Shown one piece after another: positions 43,919-54,321 of a stretch of 64,000 nucleotides of DNA. Numbering within the stretch: the stretch's first letter is position 1; every line of letters starts with the position of its first letter. The position numbers were made by a program, and so were the translations under genes. The notes below the pieces were generated by a model. That model did no database searches, was not told the DNA's origin, and was given only the letters and a program-made list of their open reading frames with translations. This DNA comes from an uncultured Alphaproteobacteria bacterium (GTDB lineage Bacteria > Pseudomonadota > Alphaproteobacteria > HIMB59): the NCBI GenBank assembly GCA_902521465.1, contig CABYRL010000004.1, forward strand, positions 38,477 through 102,476, written 5' to 3'.

Positions 43919-44743
43919 ATGGGACTGATAACTTACAAACCAACAACACCTTCATACAGAAAAACAGTTAAAATTGATAAGTCACAGCTGTTCAAGGGAC
44001 GTCCAGATAAATCTTTAATAGAGGACTTACAACCAAATTCTGGTAGAAACAATACTGGTAAGATTACAATTAGACATAGATCTGGTGGGCACAAGAAGAA
44101 ATACAGACTAGTAAATTTTAAAAGAAATACGTTTGATAAAATTGGCACAGTAGAGAGAATAGAATATGACCCTAATAGAAGTGCCTTTATAGCACTAATT
44201 AATTATCAAGATATAAAAGAATACATTATTTCACCTACTGATTTAAAAACTGGCGATAAGGTTATTTCATCAGCCAAAACAGAAATATCATCCGGTAATG
44301 CGATGAAGATAAAAAATATACCGACTGGTACCTCTATTCATAATATTGAACTAAAACCAGGAGCTGGTGGTAAACTATGTAGATCAGCAGGATCCTTTGC
44401 ACAGGTATTAGGAGAACAAGAAAAATATGTAATGGTTAAACTTTCATCCCGCGAAACCAGACTTATTCATGGTGAATGTATGGCTACTATAGGGGTAGTG
44501 TCTAATCAAGATAATAAAAACAAAAAAATTGGTAAAGCCGGAATTAAAAGACATCTAGGCATAAGACCTACTGTTAGAGGTGTTGTTATGAATCCTGTTG
44601 ATCACCCACACGGCGGAGGAGAAGGAAGAACATCGGGTGGTAGACATCCCTCAACGCCATGGGGCATGAAAACAAAAGGTAAGAAGACAAGAAGAATTAA
44701 ATTTACATCCAAGATGATCATATCAAGAAGGGCAAAAAAGTAA
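43919..44743 (+). CDS. rplB: 50S ribosomal protein L2
   Basis: Core 23S rRNA-binding protein needed for subunit association. The RNA-binding domain contains [23 protein letters not shown], and the C-terminal loop has [31 protein letters not shown] with the invariant His. The ATG at 43919 gives 274 residues with the expected [11 protein letters not shown] opening; an upstream GTG at 43904 would overlap rplW and is rejected. The stop overlaps rpsS by one base. Confidence 0.98.
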   Translation: MGLITYKPTTPSYRKTVKIDKSQLFKGRPDKSLIEDLQPNSGRNNTGKITIRHRSGGHKKKYRLVNFKRNTFDKIGTVERIEYDPNRSAFIALINYQDIKEYIISPTDLKTGDKVISSAKTEISSGNAMKIKNIPTGTSIHNIELKPGAGGKLCRSAGSFAQVLGEQEKYVMVKLSSRETRLIHGECMATIGVVSNQDNKNKKIGKAGIKRHLGIRPTVRGVVMNPVDHPHGGGEGRTSGGRHPSTPWGMKTKGKKTRRIKFTSKMIISRRAKK

Positions 44744-45027
44744 TGGCAAGATCTGTATGGAAAGGACCTTACTTTGATGTAACTCTATTCAAAAAAGTTA
44801 AAAAATCTAAAGAAGAAAGTTCAAAATCCCCAATTAAAACATGGTCAAGAAGATCAACTATTATACCTGATTTTGTCGGAGTAACTATTTCCGTTTATAA
44901 TGGTAAATCTTTTATACCAGTCTACGTAACTGAAGACATGGTAGGCCATAAACTTGGTGAGTTTTCACCTACTAGGGTTTTTAAGGGTCATTCAGGGGAT
45001 AAGAAAGCGGTCCAGGGTAAAAAATAA
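44743..45027 (+). CDS. rpsS: 30S ribosomal protein S19
   Basis: S19 contacts 16S rRNA in the head and the A-site finger. Motifs: [26 protein letters not shown], and [33 protein letters not shown]. It has 94 residues. The start overlaps the rplB stop (TAATG); rplV begins 2 bp after its own stop. Confidence 0.98.
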   Translation: MARSVWKGPYFDVTLFKKVKKSKEESSKSPIKTWSRRSTIIPDFVGVTISVYNGKSFIPVYVTEDMVGHKLGEFSPTRVFKGHSGDKKAVQGKK

Positions 45028-45029
45028 TT

Positions 45030-45371
45030 ATGTCTAAAGAAGTAAAAGCAATAAATAAAATGATAAGAACTAGCTCACAAAAGCTTAACTTAATTGTTAA
45101 AGATATAAGAAAAAAAGATATTAATGCAGCTTTAAATATTTTGAAATTTTCAAATAAAAGAGTAAGCAAAGAAGTACTAAAAACTCTAAATTCTGCTGTT
45201 GCAAATGCAGAAAATAATAACAATTTGGACATTGACAAACTTTTTGTTAAAGAAGCTTACGTTGGCAAAAGTTTAAGGATGAAAAGATTTAGACCAATGA
45301 GTAAGGGTAGAGCTTTTCAAATTATTAAACCTTTTTCTAGGTTAACTTTAGTTTTGGAGGAGAGATTATAA
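45030..45371 (+). CDS. rplV: 50S ribosomal protein L22
   Basis: Extends a beta hairpin into the exit tunnel. Recognisable parts are [38 protein letters not shown] and the hairpin [34 protein letters not shown]. The 113-residue length is normal. Its final codons carry a GGAGGAG run that should serve as the Shine-Dalgarno for rpsC, whose ATG overlaps the rplV stop by one base. Confidence 0.97.
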   Translation: MSKEVKAINKMIRTSSQKLNLIVKDIRKKDINAALNILKFSNKRVSKEVLKTLNSAVANAENNNNLDIDKLFVKEAYVGKSLRMKRFRPMSKGRAFQIIKPFSRLTLVLEERL

Positions 45372-46036
45372 TGGGACAGAAAGTTAACCCAACCTCCCTA
45401 AGAGTAGGTATTAATAAATATTGGCAATCAACTTGGTTTGAAAAGAAAAGTTATTCTACTTTCTTAAAAGAAGATCATAAAATTAGAAATTATATAGAAA
45501 AGAATTATTCAATAGCAGGAATAAGTTCAGTTATCATTGAAAGAGCTGCCGCAAACCTCAAAATTATAATTCATACTTCGAAACCAGGGGTTCTAATTGG
45601 TAAAAAAGGTGCGGATATTGAAAAACTTAGAAATAGACTTTCTAAATTATCTGATAAGAGCATTTCATTAGATATAAAAGAAATAAAAAAACCTGAAACA
45701 GATGCCTCATTAGTAGCAGACTCTATTGCAAGACAACTTGAAAAGAGAGTTGCTTTTAGAAAAGCGATGAAAAAATCAGGTTTATCGGCAATTAAACTTG
45801 GTGCTAAGGGAATTAAAATTGTATGTGGTGGTAGACTGGGCGGCGCTGAAATAGCAAGATCAGAGAAGTTTTCTGAGGGAAGTGTACCTTTACATACCCT
45901 TAGAGCTGATATAGATTACGCAACTGCTCGAGCTTTAACTACTTATGGAATTATTGGAATTAAGGTTTGGCTTTATAAAGGCGAGAGTAAAAATACAGCA
46001 AATAGATCAGATGATAAAAAAGAGAAAACTAATTAA
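45371..46036 (+). CDS. rpsC: 30S ribosomal protein S3
   Basis: Forms part of the mRNA entry channel. The opening [23 protein letters not shown], the KH-domain loop [14 protein letters not shown], and the C-terminal [24 protein letters not shown] are typical. It has 221 residues with a Lys/Asp-rich tail. It is preceded by an unusually good GGAGGAG ribosome-binding site within rplV. The stop overlaps rplP by one base. Confidence 0.98.
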   Translation: MGQKVNPTSLRVGINKYWQSTWFEKKSYSTFLKEDHKIRNYIEKNYSIAGISSVIIERAAANLKIIIHTSKPGVLIGKKGADIEKLRNRLSKLSDKSISLDIKEIKKPETDASLVADSIARQLEKRVAFRKAMKKSGLSAIKLGAKGIKIVCGGRLGGAEIARSEKFSEGSVPLHTLRADIDYATARALTTYGIIGIKVWLYKGESKNTANRSDDKKEKTN

Positions 46037-46449
46037 TGTTATTACCAAAGAATACAAAATATAGAAAACAGCACAAAGGAAGAATACACGGCAGTGCAAA
46101 GGGTAATTACGAACTTACATTTGGTTATTACGGACTTAAATCGTTAGATGCTGAAAGAGTAACAGCAAGGCAAATAGAGGCATCCAGAAGAGCTATCACT
46201 AGATTTTTAAAAAGAGCTGGAAGACTTTGGATTAGAGTTTTCCCTGATGTGCCAGTCACAGCAAAACCTGCAGAAGTTAGAATGGGTAAAGGAAAAGGCG
46301 CAATAGATAGATGGGTCTGCAGAGTAAAACCGGGAACCATAATGTTTGAGGTCGATGGTGTTGACAAGCATTTAGCAAAAAAAGCTTTTGAACTAGCATC
46401 TGCTAAATTACCTGTAAAAACAACATTCGTATCATTGGATCAATTTTAA
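46036..46449 (+). CDS. rplP: 50S ribosomal protein L16
   Basis: Binds near the tRNA elbow at the A site. Motifs: [14 protein letters not shown], a [27 protein letters not shown] block, [22 protein letters not shown] and [22 protein letters not shown]. It has 137 residues. The stop overlaps the rpmC ATG by one base. Confidence 0.98.
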   Translation: MLLPKNTKYRKQHKGRIHGSAKGNYELTFGYYGLKSLDAERVTARQIEASRRAITRFLKRAGRLWIRVFPDVPVTAKPAEVRMGKGKGAIDRWVCRVKPGTIMFEVDGVDKHLAKKAFELASAKLPVKTTFVSLDQF

Positions 46450-46604
46450 TGGCTGATAAAGATATAAATAGTTTAAAAAAAGAGTTATTTAACCTTAAAA
46501 TTATGAAGAAAAGCGGTCAACTCACAGATACCTCTCAGTTTAAAAAAGTTAAAAAGCAAATAGCATCTCTATTAACAAAAGAAAGGCTAAATAAAAATGC
46601 CTAA
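46449..46604 (+). CDS. rpmC: 50S ribosomal protein L29
   Basis: A 51-residue helical protein located in the standard rplP-rpmC-rpsQ position and starting on the rplP stop (TAATG). It opens [23 protein letters not shown] and ends [11 protein letters not shown], matching the two-helix L29 pattern with the usual L-x-x-E-L-F-N-L-x core. It is shorter than the typical 60-70 residues. L29 lies beside L23 at the tunnel exit. The end overlaps rpsQ by 8 bp. Confidence 0.93.
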   Translation: MADKDINSLKKELFNLKIMKKSGQLTDTSQFKKVKKQIASLLTKERLNKNA

Positions 46605-46824
46605 ACGTATTTTAACTGGAAAAGTTGTAAAAAAATCTGGTGACAAAACTATATCTGTTTTGGTAACAAGACAGACCACCCATCCTGTTTATAAAAAAAT
46701 AATAAGAGTCTCAAAAAAGTATCTTGCTCATGACAGTGACAATAAAATTATTGTGGGAGACTCTGTAAGAATTCAAGAAACTAGACCTATTTCTAAAAAT
46801 AAATCATGGGAAGTTATTAAATAA
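46597..46824 (+). CDS. rpsQ: 30S ribosomal protein S17
   Basis: Primary 16S rRNA-binding protein with OB fold. The opening [40 protein letters not shown] and [21 protein letters not shown] fit the family. It has 75 residues. It starts inside the end of rpmC and shares one base with rplN. Confidence 0.97.
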   Translation: MPKRILTGKVVKKSGDKTISVLVTRQTTHPVYKKIIRVSKKYLAHDSDNKIIVGDSVRIQETRPISKNKSWEVIK

Positions 46825-47192
46825 TGATACAAGCAGAGTCAAATTTACAAGTAGCAGATAATTCTGGAGCACGATTAATAAGCTGTATAAAAGTTATCGG
46901 TGGATCAAAAAGAAGATATGCAAGAATAGGAGACATTATTGTTGTTTCAGTCAAAGATGCTATTCCAAGATCTAAAGTTAAAAAGGGTGAAGTACAAAGA
47001 GCAATTATAGTAAGAACAAAAAAGCCATTAATTAGGGAAGACGGTACATCAATTAAATTTGACTCTAATGCAGCTGTTCTTTTAGATAAACAAAATGAAC
47101 CAATTGGAACAAGAATTTTTGGACCCGTTACAAGAGAGCTTAGAAAAAGAAATATGATGAAAATAGTTAGTTTAGCTCCTGAGGTATTATAA
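46824..47192 (+). CDS. rplN: 50S ribosomal protein L14
   Basis: Highly conserved subunit-interface protein. It shows [61 protein letters not shown] and [13 protein letters not shown]. It has 122 residues, the universal length. One-base overlaps occur at both ends. Confidence 0.99.
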   Translation: MIQAESNLQVADNSGARLISCIKVIGGSKRRYARIGDIIVVSVKDAIPRSKVKKGEVQRAIIVRTKKPLIREDGTSIKFDSNAAVLLDKQNEPIGTRIFGPVTRELRKRNMMKIVSLAPEVL

Positions 47193-47500
47193 TGATTAAA
47201 AAATATAAAAAAGGTGACGAAGTGATTGTTAGAGTCGGTAAAGACAAAGGCAAGATTGGAAAGATCTCAAAAATCATAAACTCTGCTGATAAAGTTGTGA
47301 TATCTGGTGTTAATGTAAGTAAAAAACATCAAAAGCCATCTCAAGAGTCTAAAGGTGGTATTATTGATAAAGAAATGCCAATTCATATTTCAAATATTTT
47401 AGCTTACGACTCGAAATCTAAAAAATCTTCTAAAGTAGGTTTCAAAATTGAAAGTGGAAAAAAAGTAAGAATTTTAAAATCATCTGGAGACAAATACTAA
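47192..47500 (+). CDS. rplX: 50S ribosomal protein L24
   Basis: Assembly initiator with a KOW domain: [24 protein letters not shown], then [31 protein letters not shown]. It has 102 residues. In E. coli S8 binds the following L5 region of this mRNA; the rplX stop overlaps rplE by one base, so any S8 site would lie in coding sequence. Confidence 0.97.
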   Translation: MIKKYKKGDEVIVRVGKDKGKIGKISKIINSADKVVISGVNVSKKHQKPSQESKGGIIDKEMPIHISNILAYDSKSKKSSKVGFKIESGKKVRILKSSGDKY

Positions 47501-48036
47501 TGTCAAATTCACCTCAAGAACTTTTCAATGTCTCTGAACAGTTAGCCAAAAATCTAGAAATATCTCATAAGCTTGCTGTACCAAAAATATCAAAAATAGT
47601 AATCAACGCGGGTATCGGAGCTATTAAAGAGGATAACAAAGCTATTGAAAAAATAAAAAAAGATTTATCTCTCATTACTGGTCAATCACCAGTTGTAAGA
47701 ATGTCAAAAAAAGCTATTGCCTCTTTTAAAGTTAGAAAAGGAATGCCAGTAGGACTTTCTGTTACTCTTAGAAAAAATATGATGATGGAGTTTTACGATA
47801 GACTTGTAAATATTGCTATGCCTCGTATTAAAGATTTCAGAGGTTATAACAAAAAGTCATTTGATGGCCAAGGTAACATTACCATAGGTATTAAAGATCA
47901 TATTATTTTTCCTGAAATTAGTGTTGAAAATGTTGAAAATGTCTTCGGTTTTGATATCACTATTGCCACTTCTGCAAATAATGACAAAGAGGGGTATGAA
48001 CTTTTAAAATTAATGAACTTTCCATTTCTGAATTAA
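47500..48036 (+). CDS. rplE: 50S ribosomal protein L5
   Basis: Binds 5S rRNA and contacts P-site tRNA. Typical blocks are [80 protein letters not shown] and the C-terminal [12 protein letters not shown]. The 178-residue length is standard. rpsN follows 2 bp after the stop. Confidence 0.98.
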   Translation: MSNSPQELFNVSEQLAKNLEISHKLAVPKISKIVINAGIGAIKEDNKAIEKIKKDLSLITGQSPVVRMSKKAIASFKVRKGMPVGLSVTLRKNMMMEFYDRLVNIAMPRIKDFRGYNKKSFDGQGNITIGIKDHIIFPEISVENVENVFGFDITIATSANNDKEGYELLKLMNFPFLN

Positions 48037-48038
48037 CC

Positions 48039-48344
48039 ATGGCAAAACAAAGCGCAATACAAAAAAATATAAATAGAAAAGCACTGATCGATAGACTCAG
48101 TGAAAAAAGAAAAAAATTAAAAAGCCTCTTATCCAATAAAAATTTACCATTTGAAGAAAGAGTAAAGATACAAATGAAACTTGAATCCTTACCTAGAAAT
48201 TCATCAAGGATAAGATACCGAAACAGATGTTTCCTATCTGGTAGGCCTCGAGGTGTTTATAGTAAATTTAATTTATCTAGAATAGCTATTAGAGATATGG
48301 CTGGTAAGGGTCAAATACCAGGTTTAACGAAAGCGAGTTGGTAG
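48039..48344 (+). CDS. rpsN: 30S ribosomal protein S14 (zinc-independent form)
   Basis: A 101-residue long-form S14. It lacks the CxxC pairs of the short zinc-binding form; the C-terminal region reads [41 protein letters not shown] with the family's invariant tail. It sits in the standard rplE-rpsN-rpsH order with 1-2 bp gaps. Confidence 0.97.
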   Translation: MAKQSAIQKNINRKALIDRLSEKRKKLKSLLSNKNLPFEERVKIQMKLESLPRNSSRIRYRNRCFLSGRPRGVYSKFNLSRIAIRDMAGKGQIPGLTKASW

Positions 48345-48345
48345 T

Positions 48346-48732
48346 ATGAGTGACACACTAGCAGATATGATTACAAGAATAAGAAATGGCCAAAAAGCCA
48401 ATAAAGTTTCAGTTAAAGCTATATTTTCAAAATTAAATGTTAATGTTTGTGATGTGCTCAAAAAAGAGGGATATATTGACAATTTTGAAATTTTAGGCGA
48501 TTCAAAGAAAGATATTTCAATTACATTAAAATATTACAAAGGCTCACCGTTAATTAACAAAATTGAAAAGATTACAAAACAAGGGTGTAGAGTTTATAGT
48601 TCTGTAGATGAAATTCCTAAGACTATTGGAGGTTTAGGTACTACAATTTTATCAACCTCAAAGGGCGTAATGTCTGACTCCGATGCAAGGGAAAAAAAAG
48701 TAGGAGGGGAAGTGCTAATAAGCGTTTTCTAA
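48346..48732 (+). CDS. rpsH: 30S ribosomal protein S8
   Basis: Central-domain 16S rRNA-binding protein. The N-terminus SDTLADMITRIRNGQKANK and the C-terminal GGLGTTILSTSKGVMSDSDAREKKVGGEVLISVF are typical. It has 128 residues. In E. coli S8 represses the spc operon; whether this happens here is not visible. Confidence 0.97.
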   Translation: MSDTLADMITRIRNGQKANKVSVKAIFSKLNVNVCDVLKKEGYIDNFEILGDSKKDISITLKYYKGSPLINKIEKITKQGCRVYSSVDEIPKTIGGLGTTILSTSKGVMSDSDAREKKVGGEVLISVF

Positions 48733-48735
48733 AAT

Positions 48736-49251
48736 ATGTCAAGATTAGCAAGAAATCCTATTAATATTCCTGAAGATATAAAAGTTTCTATGAATGACAA
48801 CCAAATTAATTTTGAAGGTAAGTTGGGAAAATCATCAACTGTTCTTCCTGTTGGAATTAAAGTTGACCATAAAGATAATCTTTTACATTTCTCTGGAGAA
48901 AATAAAGCACTTCTTGGAACTATCTATGCAAATGTTAAGAATGAAATTATTGGTAATTCAAAAGGATTTGAAAAAAGACTTGAACTAATTGGAACTGGAT
49001 ACAAAGCTAATGTTTCTGGAAAAAAGCTCGTCTTATCACTTGGTTTTAGTCATGATATCAACTTTGAAATTCCTGAGGGTATTTCTATAAAAGTTGAAAA
49101 AAATATTGTGGTAGTTACTGGCACAAGTAAACAATTAGTTGGTCAAGTTGCAGCTGAAATCAAGTCATTTAGAAAGCCAGAGCCTTATAAAGGTAAGGGT
49201 GTTCGATACGAAGGTGAAAGAATTTATAGAAAAGAAGGTAAGAAAAAATAA
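48736..49251 (+). CDS. rplF: 50S ribosomal protein L6
   Basis: Two repeated alpha/beta domains near the sarcin-ricin loop. It opens MSRLARNPINIPEDIKVS and ends with the basic signature EIKSFRKPEPYKGKGVRYEGERIYRKEGKK. The 171-residue length is slightly short (usual 177). One base overlaps rplR. Confidence 0.97.
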   Translation: MSRLARNPINIPEDIKVSMNDNQINFEGKLGKSSTVLPVGIKVDHKDNLLHFSGENKALLGTIYANVKNEIIGNSKGFEKRLELIGTGYKANVSGKKLVLSLGFSHDINFEIPEGISIKVEKNIVVVTGTSKQLVGQVAAEIKSFRKPEPYKGKGVRYEGERIYRKEGKKK

Positions 49252-49598
49252 TGAATAAAGATAAAACTAGAGCTGTTCGTAGAAAATTAAGAGTAAGAAA
49301 AAAATTGAATAATGTAAAAAAACATAAACTCTTAGTTTTTAGATCCTCCAAACACATTTATGCTTCAGTATTATCTGAGAGTAATGATAAAACATTATGC
49401 TCATTTTCTTCAGTTAAATTAGAGAAAGCTGAGGGACAAAAAAAAGTTGATGTAGCTAAGATCGTTGGCTCAAAAATTGCCGAACTAGCTATAGAAAAAG
49501 GTATTAAAGAAGTAAAATTTGACAAAGGATCATATAAGTACCATGGAAGGCTTAAAGTATTAGCTGATGCAGCAAGAGAAAAGGGTTTATCGTTTTAA
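49251..49598 (+). CDS. rplR: 50S ribosomal protein L18
   Basis: 5S rRNA-binding protein. It has the basic N-terminus [34 protein letters not shown] and the C-terminal [26 protein letters not shown]. It has 115 residues. One-base overlaps with rplF and rpsE indicate coupling. Confidence 0.97.
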   Translation: MNKDKTRAVRRKLRVRKKLNNVKKHKLLVFRSSKHIYASVLSESNDKTLCSFSSVKLEKAEGQKKVDVAKIVGSKIAELAIEKGIKEVKFDKGSYKYHGRLKVLADAAREKGLSF

Positions 49599-50110
49599 TG
49601 TTAGAAAACAATACAAATAAAGAATTAATAGAAAAGCTTATTTCAGTTAGAAGAGTATCTAAAGTTGTCAAAGGTGGGAGAAGATTTGGATTTGCTGCCC
49701 TTGTTGTAAGTGGTGATGGACAAGGTAGAGTTGGTTTTGGATCAGGAAAAGCTAAAGAAGTACCTGAAGCAATTAGAAAAGCATCTGAAGAAGCCAAGAA
49801 AACTATGGTTAGAATTCCTTTAAGAGAGGGTAGAACTATTCACCATGATGTAAAAGCTAAATTTTCCTCAAGCACAGTAATTTTAAGATCTGCTCCAAAA
49901 GGAACAGGCATTATATCTGGCGGTCCATCTAGAGCTATTTTTGAGGCATTGGGCATTTCAGACGTTGTGTCTAAAGCCATTGGAACAAAAAATCCACACA
50001 ATATTGTTCGATCAACAATTAAAGCTTTAAAAAGTATCAATACACCAAAATCAGTTTCTGCTAGAAGAAGTATAGAGATAAATTCCGTTATCAGCAAAAG
50101 AGAGAATTAA
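49598..50110 (+). CDS. rpsE: 30S ribosomal protein S5
   Basis: Part of the decoding and mRNA-unwinding region. Motifs: [49 protein letters not shown] and a C-terminal [42 protein letters not shown]. It has 170 residues. rpmD (L30), normally next, is missing; rplO starts 2 bp after the stop. Confidence 0.98.
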   Translation: MLENNTNKELIEKLISVRRVSKVVKGGRRFGFAALVVSGDGQGRVGFGSGKAKEVPEAIRKASEEAKKTMVRIPLREGRTIHHDVKAKFSSSTVILRSAPKGTGIISGGPSRAIFEALGISDVVSKAIGTKNPHNIVRSTIKALKSINTPKSVSARRSIEINSVISKREN

Positions 50111-50112
50111 CT

Positions 50113-50547
50113 ATGATCAATAAAATTTCAAAACAACACCAATCAAGCAGAAAAAGAAAAGGTAAAGGAATTGGTTCTGGATTAGGAAAAACAGCTGGTA
50201 GGGGCCACAAAGGCCAAAAATCAAGGTCAGGTGTTGCTGTTAGAAATTTTGAGGGTGGTCAAATGCCTATTTATAGAAAAACTCCAAAAAGAGGTTTTAA
50301 CTCATTAAAAAAAATAAATCCTAAATCTTTAACTTTGTCTTTAGTAAGTTTTAATAAGTTTAAAGAAAATTCTTTAATTGATAATAATTTTTTAATTCAA
50401 GAGGGTTTCTTGAAAAAGAAAGATCATAAAAAATCAATTAAACTAATAGACTCAATTCAGTTTAAAAAGAAACTTCAATTTAAAAATTTTAAGGTAACTC
50501 CTGGTGCCAAAAAAAGGATAGAAGAACTAGGTGGATCAACCTCATAA
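50113..50547 (+). CDS. rplO: 50S ribosomal protein L15
   Basis: Late assembly protein. The glycine/basic N-terminal half [30 protein letters not shown] and [15 protein letters not shown] are diagnostic; the C-terminus ends [15 protein letters not shown]. The protein has 144 residues. It directly follows rpsE and precedes secY by 9 bp. Confidence 0.97.
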   Translation: MINKISKQHQSSRKRKGKGIGSGLGKTAGRGHKGQKSRSGVAVRNFEGGQMPIYRKTPKRGFNSLKKINPKSLTLSLVSFNKFKENSLIDNNFLIQEGFLKKKDHKKSIKLIDSIQFKKKLQFKNFKVTPGAKKRIEELGGSTS

Positions 50548-50556
50548 TTTTAGATT

Positions 50557-51885
50557 ATGAATATAAAAGTACCAAATATTGACTATAGCGAAGCAATAAA
50601 AAGCTCAGGCTTATTCAAAAAACTAGGTTTTGTTTTATTTGCAATAGCCGTTTATCGTCTTGGAACATATATACCTGTCCCTGGTATTAACTCAGCTGTT
50701 TTAGAACAAATATTTGAACAACATCGTGGGGGAATTTTAGGAATATTCGATATGTTTTCTGGTGGAGCTTTAATGCGTATGTCTATATTCACATTAGGGG
50801 TTATGCCTTATATTTCTGCATCTATCATAATGACATTGATGCAGTCATCCTTTGATAGTTTAAAAGCTCTTAAAGAACAGGGCACTCAAGGTAGAAAAAA
50901 AATCCAACAATACACAAGATATTTAACAATAGTTTTAGGACTTTTTCAAAGTTATGGTATTTCAAATGGTATATTAAATTTATCAGACACAGTAGATCCA
51001 ACTTTAGGAAGCGTAGCTTTTTTTCAAATTTCAGCAGTTATAACAATGACATCTGGAACTATATTTCTAATGTGGCTAGGTGAACAGATAACAGAAAATG
51101 GTTTTGGAAGTGGAATTTCAATTATAATCTTCTCAGGAATCGTAGCTAATCTTCCTTTTGCTATCTTCAATACATTTGAACTAGGAAGAACTGGTGCTCT
51201 ATCAGCTATTGCAATCATATCGATAATTTTTTTACTTCTTATACTAATAGTAGTTATTGTATTTATAGAAAGAGCTCAAAGAAGGTTATTAGTTCAATAT
51301 CCAAAACGCCAAGTAGGAAATAAAGTATTTGGAGGTCAATCTTCTTATTTACCAATAAAAATAAATATTTCTGGTGTTATACCTGCTATTTTTGCGTCAT
51401 CATTGTTACTATTTCCCAATACTATTTCTAATTTTTCACCTGAAAGCTCTGGTTTCCTATCTAGTTTAGGATTTTACTTATCTCATGGAAAACCACTGTA
51501 CATGGCGTTTTTCTTTGGTTTGATTGTTTTCTTTGCTTTTTTTTATACTAGTATTGTTTTCAACCCTAAAGAACAGGCAGAAAATTTAAGAAACAACGGA
51601 GGTTTTGTTTTAGGTTATAGACCAGGTGAGCAAACAGCTACTTACTTAGAACATGTTATATATAGGCTAACGTTTGTAGGTGCTATTTATTTAGGTTTAA
51701 TTGCCTTAATTCCTGAATTTTTAATCGCTAGACTATCAGTTCCTTTTTATTTAGGAGGCACAAGTCTTTTGATAGTCGTTATTGTTGCAATGGATTTCTT
51801 TTCACAGATTCAAACACAATTATTTTCATCTCAATATGAAAAATTATTAAGTAAAAATAAAATTTATAAAAGTAAATGGTTATAG
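50557..51885 (+). CDS. secY: Preprotein translocase subunit SecY
   Basis: Ten-helix channel protein of the Sec translocon, 442 residues. It shows FVLFAIAVYRLGTYIPVPGI, the plug/helix 2 region GGALMRMSIFTLGVMPYISASIIMTL, an EQITENGFGSGISIIIFSGI loop, FIERAQRRLLVQYPKRQVG and the C-terminal NNGGFVLGYRPGEQTATYLEHVIYRLTFVGAIYL. It is in the standard place at the end of the spc operon. The end overlaps adk by 10 bp. Confidence 0.99.
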   Translation: MNIKVPNIDYSEAIKSSGLFKKLGFVLFAIAVYRLGTYIPVPGINSAVLEQIFEQHRGGILGIFDMFSGGALMRMSIFTLGVMPYISASIIMTLMQSSFDSLKALKEQGTQGRKKIQQYTRYLTIVLGLFQSYGISNGILNLSDTVDPTLGSVAFFQISAVITMTSGTIFLMWLGEQITENGFGSGISIIIFSGIVANLPFAIFNTFELGRTGALSAIAIISIIFLLLILIVVIVFIERAQRRLLVQYPKRQVGNKVFGGQSSYLPIKINISGVIPAIFASSLLLFPNTISNFSPESSGFLSSLGFYLSHGKPLYMAFFFGLIVFFAFFYTSIVFNPKEQAENLRNNGGFVLGYRPGEQTATYLEHVIYRLTFVGAIYLGLIALIPEFLIARLSVPFYLGGTSLLIVVIVAMDFFSQIQTQLFSSQYEKLLSKNKIYKSKWL

Positions 51886-52430
51886 TATTTATTGGCCCTC
51901 CAGGTTGTGGTAAGGGTACGCAAGCAAACATTTTAAAAGAGAGTATTTTACCTGATCTGAACATTTTAACTGTTAGTTCTCTTTTGAAAGAGAAATCTCA
52001 AGATGAGAGTATTTTGGGAAAAGATATTAAAAATAAAATGGATAATGGTGACCTAATTGAGGATTCAATTGTGATTTCAGTTTTAAAAGAAAAAGTAAAT
52101 ACTTTGTCGAACGAGCAGATTTTGATTGATGGTTTTCCTAGAAGTTCAATTCAAGCTGACTCACTTCTTGAAATATTTAAAAACAAAGATTTAAGTATTA
52201 TCAATTTTGATGTTGATGATGATCAACTCCTCCAGAGAATAAAAAAAAGATCTATGGAAGAGTCTAGAGCAGACGATAGTTTTTTTGAAAAAAGACTGCA
52301 AATTTATAAGAAATCTCACCTAGAAATATTAAACTCACTAAAAAAAAATTATTCAGTTACTGACATACCAGCCAATGATGAAATTAGCTCTGTAACCACA
52401 AAAATCATTGATAAACTTGGATTAAATTAA
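51876..52430 (+). CDS. adk: Adenylate kinase (short-LID type)
   Basis: Converts ATP and AMP into two ADP. The P-loop IGPPGCGKGTQ opens the protein; the AMP site is in VISVLKEKV..LIDGFPRSSIQADSL; the LID region is the short form with RIKKRSMEESRADDS and no zinc cysteines. It has 184 residues. It starts within the last codons of secY, and is followed by a 61 bp gap before rpsM holding a possible promoter. Confidence 0.95.
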   Translation: MVIVFIGPPGCGKGTQANILKESILPDLNILTVSSLLKEKSQDESILGKDIKNKMDNGDLIEDSIVISVLKEKVNTLSNEQILIDGFPRSSIQADSLLEIFKNKDLSIINFDVDDDQLLQRIKKRSMEESRADDSFFEKRLQIYKKSHLEILNSLKKNYSVTDIPANDEISSVTTKIIDKLGLN

Positions 52431-52441
52431 GGTAATTTATA

Positions 52442-52470
52442 TTGACTTTTAAATACTTTTTTAATAATTT
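52442..52470 (+). promoter_or_regulatory. Possible promoter of rpsM-rpsK-rpoA-rplQ
   Basis: TTGACT at 52442-52447 followed by an AT-only stretch that offers TAATAA or TAATTT as a weak -10 (about 52462-52470). It is the largest gap within the spc/alpha block (61 bp). A clear GGAG Shine-Dalgarno follows at 52481-52484 before the TTG start of rpsM. Confidence 0.35.
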
Positions 52471-52491
52471 CACCAACTCAGGAGTTCTCAA

Positions 52492-52869
52492 TTGGCAAGA
52501 ATAGCAGGTGTAAATTTACCAGTAAATAAAAGAGCATTAGTTTCTCTCACCTATATTCATGGAATAGGTCCCAAGTATGCTATGGATATTTTAAAAGCAA
52601 ACAGCTTAGATCCAACTAAGAGGATAAAAGATTTTACTGAAGATGAAATATCAAAAATAAGAAAATCAATAGATGAGAAATATACTGTTGAGGGTGATCT
52701 TAGAAGAGTAGTATCCCAAAATATTAAAAGGCTAAAAGATTTAGGTTGCTATCGTGGTTTAAGACATAGAAAACAACTACCAACAAGAGGTCAGAGAACT
52801 CACACCAATGCTAGAACTAGAAAAGGTAAAGCTGTAGCTATAGCTGGAAAGAAAAAAGTAACAAAATAA
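52492..52869 (+). CDS. rpsM: 30S ribosomal protein S13
   Basis: Head protein forming bridges to the 50S subunit. It opens [29 protein letters not shown] and ends [24 protein letters not shown]. The protein has 125 residues. The start codon is TTG, supported by the invariant second-residue sequence A-R-I-A-G and by a GGAG ribosome-binding site 7 bp before it; no in-frame ATG would preserve the N-terminus. rpsK begins 1 bp after the stop. Confidence 0.97.
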   Translation: MARIAGVNLPVNKRALVSLTYIHGIGPKYAMDILKANSLDPTKRIKDFTEDEISKIRKSIDEKYTVEGDLRRVVSQNIKRLKDLGCYRGLRHRKQLPTRGQRTHTNARTRKGKAVAIAGKKKVTK

Positions 52870-52870
52870 A

Positions 52871-53269
52871 ATGGCTAAAAACGAAAAAAAAACTTCTGAT
52901 AAAAAAAAATCAAAAAAAAGCTTCGGACAAAACGGTGTTGTTCACATAAAAAGTTCTTTTAACAATACTATTGTAACAATTTCTGATATTAGTGGAAATG
53001 CTGTATCTTGGTCCTCAAGCGGTTCGATGGGTTTCAGGGGTTCTAAAAAATCTACCCCCTATGCTGCACAAATCGCCACTGACGCAGCTGGAAAAAAAGC
53101 ATATGATGTTGGGTTGAGAAAACTTGATGTTCTTATGAAGGGCCCTGGATCTGGTAGAGAGTCTGCTTTAAGAGCTTTACAAAACATAGGGTTTATTATT
53201 AATAATATTAAAGACGTCACACCACTTCCACATAACGGATGCAGACCTAAAAAGAAAAGAAGAGTATAA
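52871..53269 (+). CDS. rpsK: 30S ribosomal protein S11
   Basis: Platform protein contacting mRNA in the E site. After a Lys-rich N-terminal extension (about 17 residues) come [46 protein letters not shown] and the C-terminal [18 protein letters not shown], all conserved. It has 132 residues. rpoA begins after 23 bp containing a GGAG motif. Confidence 0.98.
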   Translation: MAKNEKKTSDKKKSKKSFGQNGVVHIKSSFNNTIVTISDISGNAVSWSSSGSMGFRGSKKSTPYAAQIATDAAGKKAYDVGLRKLDVLMKGPGSGRESALRALQNIGFIINNIKDVTPLPHNGCRPKKKRRV

Positions 53270-53292
53270 ACTAAATTTATAGGAGTTAAAAA

Positions 53293-54321
53293 TTGATAGA
53301 GAATAATTGGATAACTTTGGTCAAACCAAACAAAGTTGATTATAAAATAAGTGATAATAAGAAATTTGGAACCGTTGTCATTGAACCTTTGGAAAAAGGT
53401 TTCGGCACCACATTAGGTAACGCCCTTAGAAGAGTGCTTTTATCATCATTACAAGGCACAGCTATATCTTCAATAAAAATTAATGGTGTGCTTCATGAAT
53501 TTTCAACCATTGAGGGTGTGAGAGAGGATGTGACCGACATCATTATGAACCTTAAAAATGTTACTTTTAATTCCAAAAGTAATCATTCTCAAAAATTAAG
53601 CCTAAATATAAAAGGTCCAAAAGAAGTTCTTTCCTCAGATTTTGAAGAAAACCCAGAAGTAGAAATTATTGATAAAGAAGCTGTAATTATGAATGTCGAC
53701 TCTAATAGAGAAGTAAACCTAGAAATATTCTTAGATGTAAACAAAGGTTACATATCTGCAGAAAAAAATAAAGATAATGAAAACAAAAGTGTTGGACAAA
53801 TTATGCTTGATGCAACTTACAGTCCCGTAAAAAGAGTCTCATTTAATGTAGAAAATTCTCGTATTGGCCAAGATACTGAGTTTGATAAACTTATCTTAGA
53901 TATTGAAACTAACGGAACCGTGTCCCCAGACGACGCTGCTGCTTTAGCCGCAAGAATTCTTCAAGATCAACTTAAGCCCTTTATCAATTTTGAAGAGCCT
54001 ACAGAAGATGAAAGAAAAAAACTACAATCATCAAATGAACCGCAGTTTAATAAGAACTTACTCAAGAAGGTAGATGAGCTAGAACTTTCAGTCAGATCAG
54101 CGAACTGTCTAAAAAATGACAATATTTTTTATATTGGTGATTTAGTTCAAAAAACTGAAGGAGAAATGTTAAGAACACCTAATTTTGGTAGGAAATCCCT
54201 TGATGAGATAAAAGAGGTCCTATCTTCAATGAGTCTCAGCATGGGTATGGATTTACCCGGCTGGCCGCCAGAAAATATAGAAGAGTTATCAAAAAAATAC
54301 GAAGATCCTTTTAAAGTATAA
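53293..54321 (+). CDS. rpoA: RNA polymerase alpha subunit
   Basis: Alpha subunit, 342 residues. The N-terminal dimerisation domain has [28 protein letters not shown] and [20 protein letters not shown]; the C-terminal domain (about residues 255-330) has [31 protein letters not shown] and [12 protein letters not shown]. The start is TTG, with GGAG 7 bp upstream. The stop overlaps the rplQ ATG by one base. Confidence 0.99.
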   Translation: MIENNWITLVKPNKVDYKISDNKKFGTVVIEPLEKGFGTTLGNALRRVLLSSLQGTAISSIKINGVLHEFSTIEGVREDVTDIIMNLKNVTFNSKSNHSQKLSLNIKGPKEVLSSDFEENPEVEIIDKEAVIMNVDSNREVNLEIFLDVNKGYISAEKNKDNENKSVGQIMLDATYSPVKRVSFNVENSRIGQDTEFDKLILDIETNGTVSPDDAAALAARILQDQLKPFINFEEPTEDERKKLQSSNEPQFNKNLLKKVDELELSVRSANCLKNDNIFYIGDLVQKTEGEMLRTPNFGRKSLDEIKEVLSSMSLSMGMDLPGWPPENIEELSKKYEDPFKV

